Below, one piece after another: positions 1 to 7,068 of a DNA stretch of 53,643 nucleotides (its first letter is position 1; every line of letters starts with the position of its first letter). A model generated the notes under the pieces. That model was not told where the DNA came from, ran no database searches, and saw only the letters and a list, made by a program, of their open reading frames with translations. The DNA is taken from the IMG/VR virus record IMGVR_UViG_3300042890_000620, positions 1-53,643 of that record. One strand, written 5' to 3'. Made by a program: the position numbers and the translations under genes. The DNA is from a virus.

Positions 1-187
1 TCTGAGTTTTTAACATTACTTCCATTTTATCTTGCTGCTCTTTCAGTTCTTTTTGCTTTATTTCAAATTGTTCGGTTTGTCTTTCTATGTACTTATATTG
101 AAACATTAATATCAAACCAAGCATCATGGGAAGTAAACCTTTCTTTTTTAGTGTTTCAAATATACTCCCATAGTCAGTTGGTATCAT
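1..187 (-). CDS. Holin-like small membrane protein, locus A copy (3' end cut by window edge)
   Basis: The ATG is at 187 and the frame stays open to base 1, giving 62 visible residues. There is one hydrophobic segment around residues 18-29, then a strongly charged, Gln/Glu/Lys-rich helix that looks like a coiled coil. The layout and sequence match the 78-residue protein at 39831-40067 (both have a short N-terminus, LKK-x-GL, one membrane helix, Q/E/K helix). One TM segment plus a charged coil is typical of BhlA/UviB-type holin-like phage proteins, but the function is inferred. It follows the hydrolase gene 268-798, so it probably belongs to the lysis group downstream of fibre locus A. Confidence 0.6.
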   Translation of the reverse strand, partial: MIPTDYGSIFETLKKKGLLPMMLGLILMFQYKYIERQTEQFEIKQKELKEQQDKMEVMLKTQ

Positions 188-267
188 CTCTCTCGTTATA
201 TTTGCGGTCTAATTTTAACACTAACAATATTATTTGAACTAACTTTCTGAACTTTACTTTTTGACGT

Positions 268-798
268 TTAATCCAATTCACGTTCATCTATCAACTCCTT
301 TGCTTTAATAGGGGTGTCATATAAACTCTCCAATCCCATATCTTCAATTTGTTTGATAAACTCATTTGGTAAAATATTGTAATAGTTAGGCATACCCATT
401 ACCCAAGCCAAATATTCATAACAATAAAATTTTTTGGCTGCCTTCCTCTCAACGGTATATCCATAATATTTGCCGGTTAAACTCCTTACAAGTCCAAACC
501 ATAGTAATGATGCAAAATCATACTTTGTAACACCTACTTTGCCCCAAGCTTTGTTTATTTCTGCCTGTCCATAATCAAAATCATAAATGGCGATTGTTTG
601 TTCTTTTGCCCAATCTTTAAAAGGAATTGCAACCACACCATTGATGTCTGATTCTAAGATGAATCTTTGTCCACCCGGTGCATAAGTTAAAAAAGATGCG
701 TGATTCCAATATGTCTTGGTAATCTTTCTTATCAGGAAGCCAACTAAAGAGAGTGGTCGTTTCCAACTAAACGGACTATGTACTAATACTATTTGCAT
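268..798 (-). CDS. Permuted papain-fold (NlpC/P60, YiiX-like) hydrolase, candidate lysis enzyme
   Basis: 176 residues. The N-terminal half carries a histidine in a WNHAS context (His33) followed by an acidic residue in an ILESDINGV strand (around 48-51). The C-terminal half carries a cysteine in FYCYEYLAW (Cys126). A His-before-Cys order is the hallmark of circularly permuted NlpC/P60 papain-like hydrolases such as YiiX/YebB. Members cleave amide bonds in peptidoglycan peptides or lipids. Position between the fibre genes and a holin-like gene suggests endolysin or a cell-wall role. There is no signal peptide, so export would need a holin. An alternative is a lipid amidase/acyltransferase. Confidence 0.6.
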   Translation of the reverse strand: MQIVLVHSPFSWKRPLSLVGFLIRKITKTYWNHASFLTYAPGGQRFILESDINGVVAIPFKDWAKEQTIAIYDFDYGQAEINKAWGKVGVTKYDFASLLWFGLVRSLTGKYYGYTVERKAAKKFYCYEYLAWVMGMPNYYNILPNEFIKQIEDMGLESLYDTPIKAKELIDERELD

Positions 799-831
799 GA
801 CAACAAAATTAAGTAATTTTTTATTAGGTTG

Positions 832-1296
832 TTATAAGATAATTACATTGCCAATATTTACTTGTTCTGCTACATAGTCCCATAAAGGCATTAATGCTCG
901 TTTTAAATCTTCGTAATTACCTGAGTCTAACTCTGCCCTAAATTCACTCCACATAAAATAGGCAAGATTTACTACCTTATCATTATTGTGATTTTCTAAA
1001 GGTATTTCAAACCCGCTTAATACAAACTTATCCTCGGGAAATGCCCATTGGTAAATTTCAGGTATTACTACGGCATAAGGACTTAATGGAGGTGGTGTGT
1101 AATCTATTTCAAATGCACTTGCATCTAAATCTACAACTTCATAAGTTAAGGTTTCAAATATCTCAGGAAACTCTAATAATGCGTTTTCACTTGTCGCAAA
1201 TTTACCGATGTGTTCTCCTGATTTTATAGGTGTAGCAAAAAAAGTATTAACCCCTTTTTGAAATCCGTTGTATTGATTTGTGTTTATTATTATCAT
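832..1296 (-). CDS. Fibre-partner protein (putative fibre chaperone/tip partner), copy 1
   Basis: About 154 residues. I chose the ATG at 1296 because its MIIINT start aligns with the paralogues at 40951 and 2928; an in-frame ATG at 1308 overlaps the preceding fibre stop and is less likely. The C-terminal ~90 residues are almost the same in all three copies: a proline-rich TPPPLSPYAVVIPEIYQWAF segment, an HNNDKVVNLAYFMW segment and an ELDSGNY..LKR..MPLWDYV segment. The N-terminal ~60 residues vary. Each copy lies immediately after a fibre gene with stop/start overlap or a few bases spacing, a position like that of tail-fibre assembly (Tfa-type) chaperones. No known family is recognised. Confidence 0.65.
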   Translation of the reverse strand: MIIINTNQYNGFQKGVNTFFATPIKSGEHIGKFATSENALLEFPEIFETLTYEVVDLDASAFEIDYTPPPLSPYAVVIPEIYQWAFPEDKFVLSGFEIPLENHNNDKVVNLAYFMWSEFRAELDSGNYEDLKRALMPLWDYVAEQVNIGNVIIL

Positions 1297-1300
1297 ATTT

Positions 1301-2461
1301 TTAAACATTACGAGATAATGCGGTTTGAAAGGTTTGTACGGCAGTATAATGGTCAGCCTCTTGTGTCATATTAAATAGTTTCATAGTTGCACAATATGCG
1401 TAGTTTCGTGCAACTCTGCCTGTCAATCCTGCTGAGTTGTCAAAATAAACTCCTCCCAATGCTATCGCTGCGGTTTGTCTGAAAGCACTTAAAGAAATTG
1501 CAGAAGAAACTCCGCCTGTTATGAGCGACCCATTTCTTGATATTCCTCCATTTGCCCCATTTTTAACAATAGTAAATAAACCTAAAGTACTTCCTGTGTA
1601 ACCACCATTGTTATAGTATATATTACTTGTGCCTCCTACTGTTGCAATATGTGAATTGGAACTATCTCTTAAACTTAAAGCATTGTATTGAGCATATCCT
1701 CCATTTGTAGACCCCATATCAAATGATACGGCATTACCTGCGCCACTTGCCCCATCTGTTCTTGAGTAGCAACTCATACCAAATTGGTCGTTACTTGTTT
1801 GATACGAAAATGGATTAATAGGTATTATCATTGCATTACTTGACCCATTGGTTGTTATACCATTTGCATTATGTGTTGGACTCCCTTCAAAATATGCTAA
1901 ATTGCTATATCTATTTCTAAATGGATATTTCAAATTTACTGCGTGGTCATTTGCAGTCCCATTAACTAAAGGATGTATTGTATGAAATTTATCCCATAAT
2001 CCTGCTGCATTTAAGTCATCAACTAAATCTATAATTGCATTTTGTATTGTAGAACTTGGTGCAGTTAATTGGTTTAAAAATATATCTGCAAAGTCAAAAG
2101 GGGTTAAAGTTCTTAAATCCCATGTTGCATTTGCACTTACTTGTTTTGTTGGAAATGCGTTCCCAAATCTATCAACTAAATCTAAATCATAAGAACCACC
2201 ACCACTTGGCACTTCAATAGTTAAAGTATTACCAACTAATCCTACTGAGGTAGGTGTAACGGGCGCACCTAAACTATCTTCTAAGTTTACATCAATAGTC
2301 TTTACACTTACAACATCTCCGCTATCAACACTATTTACATTTATTTGACTATCGGGTAAAGTAAGTAATCCGTTAGCTGCAACTGTATTTGTATAAGAAA
2401 CATCGCTATTTTCTACTGTTGCATCTGGGCATGGGTTTATCTTTATTCTAAAATCGGTCAT
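1301..2461 (-). CDS. Fibre/tip protein with VENSD adapter and LamG-like distal domain, copy 1
   Basis: 386 residues, Ser/Thr/Asn/Gly-rich as in virion fibres. Residues 1-90 hold an adapter (TVENSDVSY... LPDSQINVN... VSVKTIDV... GNTLTIEVPSGGGSYDLDLVDR) also found in the 466-residue fibre at 45043. This is followed by GNAFPTKQVSANATWDLRTLTPFDFADIFL, shared with the 369-residue protein at 40948. The C-terminal ~230 residues contain FEGSPTHNANGI and repeated short beta-strand-like segments and resemble a beta-sandwich glycan-binding fold; this is inference. It is the last fibre gene of locus A and is followed by its partner gene. It has no counterpart in locus B beyond the 369-residue homologue. 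Confidence 0.7.
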   Translation of the reverse strand: MTDFRIKINPCPDATVENSDVSYTNTVAANGLLTLPDSQINVNSVDSGDVVSVKTIDVNLEDSLGAPVTPTSVGLVGNTLTIEVPSGGGSYDLDLVDRFGNAFPTKQVSANATWDLRTLTPFDFADIFLNQLTAPSSTIQNAIIDLVDDLNAAGLWDKFHTIHPLVNGTANDHAVNLKYPFRNRYSNLAYFEGSPTHNANGITTNGSSNAMIIPINPFSYQTSNDQFGMSCYSRTDGASGAGNAVSFDMGSTNGGYAQYNALSLRDSSNSHIATVGGTSNIYYNNGGYTGSTLGLFTIVKNGANGGISRNGSLITGGVSSAISLSAFRQTAAIALGGVYFDNSAGLTGRVARNYAYCATMKLFNMTQEADHYTAVQTFQTALSRNV

Positions 2462-2928
2462 ACTAATACTAAATTATTGTTTGTTACTTGTTCTGCTACA
2501 TAGTCCCACAATGACATCAAACTTCTTTTCAATGCCTCATAGTTTCCACTATCTAACTCTGCCCTAAATTCACTCCACATAAAATAAGCAAGATTTACTA
2601 CCTTATCATTATTGTGAGTGTCTAATGGGATTTCAAAACCGCTTAAAACGAACTTATTTTCAGGGAATGCCCATTGATAAATTTCAGGAATAACTACGGC
2701 ATAAGGACTTAATGGTGGTGGTGTAAAATAATTTAAATCCTCAATGTTTAAACTTTCTAAAGTAACATCATCAAATACACTTTCTAAATCTGTATTTGTG
2801 CTGACTTTTTCCCAATTATTTTTAAAGTCAAAGTACCCTAATTGTCTGCCAACATCTAAGTTGTTTTGTTTAAAGTAATAGTCAACATATACTTTAAAAT
2901 CTTGTTTATTGAAATTACCTATTATCAT
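2458..2928 (-). CDS. Fibre-partner protein, copy 2
   Basis: 156 residues. The start overlaps the stop of the 358-residue fibre gene (ATGA), and its own stop overlaps the next fibre start, so translation is probably coupled. The C-terminal ~90 residues match copies 1 and 3 almost residue for residue. The N-terminal ~65 residues (NFNKQDFKVYVDYYFKQNN and following) are unrelated to the MIIINT-x-x-YNG start of the other two. A constant C-terminus with a variable N-terminus fits a fibre-specific partner whose variable part matches its cognate fibre; this is inference. Confidence 0.65.
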   Translation of the reverse strand: MIIGNFNKQDFKVYVDYYFKQNNLDVGRQLGYFDFKNNWEKVSTNTDLESVFDDVTLESLNIEDLNYFTPPPLSPYAVVIPEIYQWAFPENKFVLSGFEIPLDTHNNDKVVNLAYFMWSEFRAELDSGNYEALKRSLMSLWDYVAEQVTNNNLVLV

Positions 2929-4001
2929 GGTGCGGTTATTAAATTTTTTGCATCGTGTACATAAATTGCTGATATACCAAAAGTTTTGTCAATCGCAGTG
3001 TAATTGCGAGATGAAAATACAACGTGCCACATTTGAGCAGTATTTGCAGGATTAGTAGTTGCTGTGTATACGTTGCCTGAGAATATAAATAATTGTGCAG
3101 ACAAATCTATTAATTGTGCAAACCCAACACTCGCCTCCATTCTTGTTGTTGGTAGTATGTCATTTAATCCTACACAATACCAATCTGCAAATGTTATTGA
3201 ATTTACAGTTACAGAAAATGTCAAAGCATCATCTATTGCGGCATTCCAATTAGCTTTATTAATTGTGCTTCTTGTAAATGCAACACCTTGAAGTTTATCA
3301 ATAACAACACTTGCACCCCCTGCTATTTTAGCACCAAAAGCATCTACAAATCTATTTGTGCTACTTACTCCATTTACTATTAAAGCACTTGATAGTGTAT
3401 CTGCCCAATTAGTAATTGTATAATCTAATTCAGCCACTACTTTAGGCATTGCAGGAGGTGTATAATCATACCAACCATTTTGAACTCTCCACCCTTCATC
3501 TCCTGTTCTGTATGATGTACGCTGTATAGGGATTGGAAACTGAAATTGTACACCGCTTGGACTTGACCCCGCAGGGACAACAATATCAATCGTTCTACCC
3601 GATACACTAAATGATGTTGGCGCTACATTTGTAGTCACATTAATAGTTCCTACACTCGGTATAAACCCACTTGCAACCCCGTTGTTTTGGATTGATTGGT
3701 CGGGTAGTATCAAAGTTCCTCCACTTACAACTGTTGTAGCATAAGAGGCATCGCTATTTTCAACATCTGCAACCGGGCAATATTGGAATACATCTACTAA
3801 GTGGTCTTTTACGCTTGGTATAACATCCGTATCTATAACAACATCAAATTGGTCTAATATCTCTATGGTCACATCTGGTAAAACCAAACTATCCCCAGAC
3901 GAAACATCCACACTATAACTTGCATCGCTATTCTCTACGGAAGCATCTGCACAAGTAGGATTTTCTACAACTATTGTTAATTTATTATTTGGTAAACTCA
4001 T
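2925..4001 (-). CDS. Fibre/tip protein with VENSD adapters and exchanged C-terminal domain, copy 2
   Basis: 358 residues. The N-terminus (MSLPNNKLTI) and residues to about 160 are homologous to the 369-residue protein at 40948, with two VENSDASY adapters instead of one. After the IDIVVPAG segment the protein switches to a different domain: YRTGDEGWRVQNGWYDYTPP and an alpha/beta-looking C-terminus ending near AKNLITAP. That part has no counterpart in the other two fibre proteins. The start overlaps the end of the repeat protein 3985-4767 by 17 bp, as in locus B. It is probably the receptor-binding tip of locus A together with the partner at 2458. Confidence 0.7.
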   Translation of the reverse strand: MSLPNNKLTIVVENPTCADASVENSDASYSVDVSSGDSLVLPDVTIEILDQFDVVIDTDVIPSVKDHLVDVFQYCPVADVENSDASYATTVVSGGTLILPDQSIQNNGVASGFIPSVGTINVTTNVAPTSFSVSGRTIDIVVPAGSSPSGVQFQFPIPIQRTSYRTGDEGWRVQNGWYDYTPPAMPKVVAELDYTITNWADTLSSALIVNGVSSTNRFVDAFGAKIAGGASVVIDKLQGVAFTRSTINKANWNAAIDDALTFSVTVNSITFADWYCVGLNDILPTTRMEASVGFAQLIDLSAQLFIFSGNVYTATTNPANTAQMWHVVFSSRNYTAIDKTFGISAIYVHDAKNLITAP

Positions 4002-4767
4002 CCCAATTACTATTTTTATATTTATATAAAATTACATTCTTCCAAACACCACTTTTATAAACTCTTAATCGATAAAGATTAAAACTTGGACTTACATAAT
4101 GGTAAACTGCTAAGAAGTTCGTTTTCAAAGATACATTTTTACCTATTAGGTTGTATGCACCTTTGTTGGCAGTTAAAGTATAAAATACTGGTAGGGTTGT
4201 TAAAATTAAATTTGCATCCTTACCACTTAATGTATAAGTCCCTTTACTTGCACTTAATGTTTTACTTATTCTAAAATCAACATCTTTCCCCGAAAGTGTA
4301 AAGTTTCCCTTACTCGCAGATATTGAATAACTAATCGCACCTGTTGAAAATACTAAGTTAGCATCTTTCCCCGAAAGTGTAAAATCCCCTTTATTTGCAG
4401 ATAATGTTCTACCTACTTTAAAGTCTGCGTTTTTCCCTGATAATGTATAAACGCCTTTCTCACTTGATAAAGTTCTGCCTACTTTAAATTCAGCAGCCTT
4501 GCCCGAAAGTGTAAAATTTCCTTTTTCACTTGCAATACTTTTACCTACTTTAAAGTTAGCATCTTTACCACTTAAACTATAAGTACCTTTACTTGCAGTT
4601 ATTGAGTAACTAACTGAACCTGCCGAAAATGTTAATGAAGCATCCTTGCCTGTTAAGGTATAATCTCCCTTACTTAAAGATAAATTATAAGAAGTTGAGC
4701 CTGAACCTACTATTGGTAGTAGTTCTAATTCAATCTGCGCCCCATCAAATAATCTTCTTGTTGCCAT
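3985..4767 (-). CDS. Repeat-containing fibre shaft protein (KGxY/FxLSGK repeats, 8 units)
   Basis: 260 residues. Residues ~16-215 are eight repeats of 21-28 residues with the consensus KG-x-[YF]-x-L-[ST]-GK-x-A, followed by a C-terminal part (YHYVSPSFNLYRLRVYKSGVW) shared with locus B. Such KGxYxLTG repeats are common in phage virion and tail proteins and probably form a beta-rich shaft. Compared with the copy at 42041 it has one additional 27-residue unit (exactly 81 bp). Bases from 4370 rightwards are identical to locus B, whereas bases to the left are diverged. The start lies 2 bp after the stop of the upstream gene. Confidence 0.7.
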   Translation of the reverse strand: MATRRLFDGAQIELELLPIVGSGSTSYNLSLSKGDYTLTGKDASLTFSAGSVSYSITASKGTYSLSGKDANFKVGKSIASEKGNFTLSGKAAEFKVGRTLSSEKGVYTLSGKNADFKVGRTLSANKGDFTLSGKDANLVFSTGAISYSISASKGNFTLSGKDVDFRISKTLSASKGTYTLSGKDANLILTTLPVFYTLTANKGAYNLIGKNVSLKTNFLAVYHYVSPSFNLYRLRVYKSGVWKNVILYKYKNSNWDEFTK

Positions 4768-4768
4768 T

Positions 4769-5578
4769 TTATACTTCTGATAATATTAATGCACCTGTTA
4801 GTGATGTTGATACTGCAGAAAATACACTAATTGCAAGGCAAGCATCAGGGTCTATTTCTGCCAAAGAACCGATAATGCAACCTGTACTAACTGAATCTAA
4901 TGGCATTGCACCTGTTGCATTTTCCAATGAAATCATTGCTAAAGGCTTGAACATACACACCCCAAAATTGCCTGCCGTTCCTGTGGTGGCAGTAACGGTT
5001 ACTGATTCAATACTTTCCACACCTGTATCACCTGCTTGTAATGGTATTGGAATTAACAATCCTACTTCTCTATAAAAACCTGCACCAATTGTTGTGGCAG
5101 TAGATGTTCTACCACTCACACCCGCTGAATTTGTGTAGCTTATTGTTACCGTTGTAACTGTGTTTCCTACTTGTGTATAAACTACTATCCCTGCCATAAC
5201 TCCCTCACCCGATGTATATCTTGTTAATGGTGCGGTTGGTAAGTTGGTTGTTTGAGCTGTTGTTAAAGTAGCATTCAGTCCTCCGCTAACATTTAACAAA
5301 TCAACTAAAAGCATACCGCCTGCGCCAAATGTTGAAGTATTAAATTTACCGCCCAAAAATGTAAGTCGCCCTGTTGATATGTCAGGGATAGGTCCCATTG
5401 ATTGTGCAGAATCCTTATTAAGAGCAACGCTTGTAGTAGGTACGGCAGGTGCAGGATTAAAAGATTGCCAACTTGCGTTCAATCGCAAAGTTCTAGCGAT
5501 TGATGTGGATAGCTGAAAATCTGCAACACGATTTTCTTTTAGCTTTTCTACATATTCATCAAAGTCTGTTAGTGCCAT
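4769..5578 (-). CDS. Virion structural protein, paralogue of the next gene (locus A)
   Basis: 269 residues, Ala/Thr/Gly-rich. Residues ~90-215 (GGLNATLTTAQT, YTNSAGVSGRTSTATTIGAGF, ESVTVTATTGTAGNFGV) align with the upstream 282-residue protein, so the two arose by tandem duplication and probably share a fold. The protein is identical to that encoded at 42744-43553. Composition and context (between small decoration proteins and fibre repeats) suggest a tail- or capsid-associated structural protein. No enzyme motif is visible. It overlaps the previous gene by one base at 5578. Confidence 0.65.
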   Translation of the reverse strand: MALTDFDEYVEKLKENRVADFQLSTSIARTLRLNASWQSFNPAPAVPTTSVALNKDSAQSMGPIPDISTGRLTFLGGKFNTSTFGAGGMLLVDLLNVSGGLNATLTTAQTTNLPTAPLTRYTSGEGVMAGIVVYTQVGNTVTTVTISYTNSAGVSGRTSTATTIGAGFYREVGLLIPIPLQAGDTGVESIESVTVTATTGTAGNFGVCMFKPLAMISLENATGAMPLDSVSTGCIIGSLAEIDPDACLAISVFSAVSTSLTGALILSEV

Positions 5579-6426
5579 TATTTTTCAATTGTTGCTAATG
5601 AACCAAATAATTCAGGTGCAGTTGCAGCACTTGGAATAAACATTAGTGCTAAACAAGCATTAGGGTCAATAACGGGTATGCCGGGCAATCCTGTTGTGTA
5701 ATCTCTCCACCCCATTGTACCACCTGCACCTACAGGAATCCAAGCCAAAGGTTGAGCAATGGTTATACCAAAGTTACCTGCAGTTCCCGTAGTAGCAGTT
5801 AATTGTATTTGCTCTATTGCTTGTATTCCACTATCACCCGCTGCTAAAGGTATTCTCTGCATTCTTGATACTTCACGAAAACCCGTTGCACCTATGTTAA
5901 TAGTTGAAGTTCTTGAACCTGTCCCTGCTTGGTTTGTGTAGGTCATTGTAAGGGTTGTAGATGTTGTTCCTATTATTGTATATATTTCATAGAATGCTAT
6001 GTTACCTGCACCTCCCGTATTCCTTGTTAATGCAGGACTTGGAGTTGACCCTTGTATTGTTTGTGCAGATGTTAAAGTTGCATTTAACCCACCCTCGTGA
6101 AATAACCTATCGTACAATAAATACACGCCTGCAACTAATGGTGTAATACTTGCACCTATTAAGTGCTTATCTCTACCACCACCTGCGGCAGTAAATGGTA
6201 TTGCTCCATTAGTTGATTTAGTAGGTATTTCCCCCACTGTTGGGACTGCACCCTTTGCAGGCATTCCGTCATACTCCCACAAAGAACATCCTCTACCTGA
6301 TATTGGTGCGGTTGCTGCAACCCCTGCGACTCTTGGCACTTTGTGAAAAAAAATATTTTCAGGTGTACCACTATTGCCGCCTGTTTGTCTGTTAATTAAA
6401 TCTGATAAGTCTGTTATTGCTGCCAT
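5578..6426 (-). CDS. Virion structural protein (locus A)
   Basis: 282 residues. The N-terminal ~100 residues (TDLSDLINRQTGG, FFHKVPRVAG, LWEYDGMPAKG) are followed by a GGLNATLTSAQT...YTNQAGTGSRTSTINIGATGFREVSRMQRIPL core shared with the downstream 269-residue protein. It is identical to the product of 43553-44401. Similar proteins occur in the virion-structural regions of many environmental phages, which is the basis for the structural call; the exact location in the particle is unknown. The start overlaps the 68-residue gene upstream. Confidence 0.65.
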   Translation of the reverse strand: MAAITDLSDLINRQTGGNSGTPENIFFHKVPRVAGVAATAPISGRGCSLWEYDGMPAKGAVPTVGEIPTKSTNGAIPFTAAGGGRDKHLIGASITPLVAGVYLLYDRLFHEGGLNATLTSAQTIQGSTPSPALTRNTGGAGNIAFYEIYTIIGTTSTTLTMTYTNQAGTGSRTSTINIGATGFREVSRMQRIPLAAGDSGIQAIEQIQLTATTGTAGNFGITIAQPLAWIPVGAGGTMGWRDYTTGLPGIPVIDPNACLALMFIPSAATAPELFGSLATIEK

Positions 6427-6620
6427 ATTATTTCATTTTGTATTGCGTGTTCTTTTGCCTCTATGATTAGGTTAGCTAAATTGTCAAGATTAACTCCTGA
6501 TTGATATACCAATCCACCTACTTGTGGAAGTATCTCAAAACTTTCGTTGCTAATTTGCAAACCCCAATCTCCCCCATCTGATAAATAAAGGATTGATTGT
6601 GTTTTCTGAATTACTTGCAT
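6414..6620 (-). CDS. Small hypothetical protein of the fibre locus (locus A)
   Basis: 68 residues starting MQVIQKTQSILYLSDGGDWG. It has a beta-hairpin-like N-terminus and a C-terminal helix (NLANLIIEAKEHAIQNEI). It is identical to the product of 44389-44595. It overlaps the next gene by 13 bp and lies 4 bp after the previous one, so it is clearly part of the operon. No family recognised. Confidence 0.6.
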   Translation of the reverse strand: MQVIQKTQSILYLSDGGDWGLQISNESFEILPQVGGLVYQSGVNLDNLANLIIEAKEHAIQNEIIWQQ

Positions 6621-6624
6621 AGTA

Positions 6625-7041
6625 TTATACTATTTCTATTAATTTTTGAGCATCGGTAAAGTCTATTGTAAATGTATCTCCATTTGCCATTGTAACCCCA
6701 CCTACACCATAGTCATACCATCCTATCAATGGGTCAGCAGGTGATGTTGGAGTGTCATTGTAAATAACTACATATCTAAAGCTAGGAATTGCACCACTTG
6801 CAGTTAATGTCAAATCTACTAAAACAAGCGAATATGTACCACTTGTTTGCGTACTTGATGTAGTCGTGATGTTTCTTGTAGATAACCCTGTGTAAGAAAT
6901 TTCAGTGATTGCTGAAAGGGTTGCATTACTTGCGCTTGGTGCAGTATTTGTTAATGCTACTACTAATTGATTTGAACCGAGATTGTGAACTCCGTTTGCT
7001 AAGTCCGCCACAAAGGCGTTGAATTTGTTGAATGTTGCCAT
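6625..7041 (-). CDS. Phage virion structural protein (KFNxFVxDLAxGVHNLGS family), locus A
   Basis: 138 residues. The pattern FNKFNAFVADLANGVHNLGS, LTNTAP, SGTYSLVLVDLTLTASG, FRYVVIYNDTP and LIGWYDYG is that of a widespread small phage structural protein found near capsid or tail genes. Its 3' half at DNA level is identical to locus B. The N-terminal region differs at a handful of positions (Pro-Ser-Ala-Ser-Asn against Pro-Thr-Ala-Ser-Asp). The right boundary of the identical block lies inside this gene, at 6774. Confidence 0.7.
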   Translation of the reverse strand: MATFNKFNAFVADLANGVHNLGSNQLVVALTNTAPSASNATLSAITEISYTGLSTRNITTTSSTQTSGTYSLVLVDLTLTASGAIPSFRYVVIYNDTPTSPADPLIGWYDYGVGGVTMANGDTFTIDFTDAQKLIEIV

Positions 7042-7068
7042 TTTTTATTTATTTATTTTTTTTATTTT

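Larger units (their letters stand above)
4370..6774. repeat. Direct repeat, 2,405 bp, copy A
   Basis: Identical, as far as I can compare by eye, to 42345-44749 (offset 37,975). The first differing bases are C4369 against T42344 and T6775 against C44750. Out-of-frame translations on the opposite strand are also identical, which argues against silent differences. Confidence 0.85.

Noticed and set aside
197-204. TATATTTG on the plus strand near the left end
   Set aside because: It reads antisense into the hydrolase gene with no gene behind it and no good -33; chance match in A/T-rich DNA is likely.
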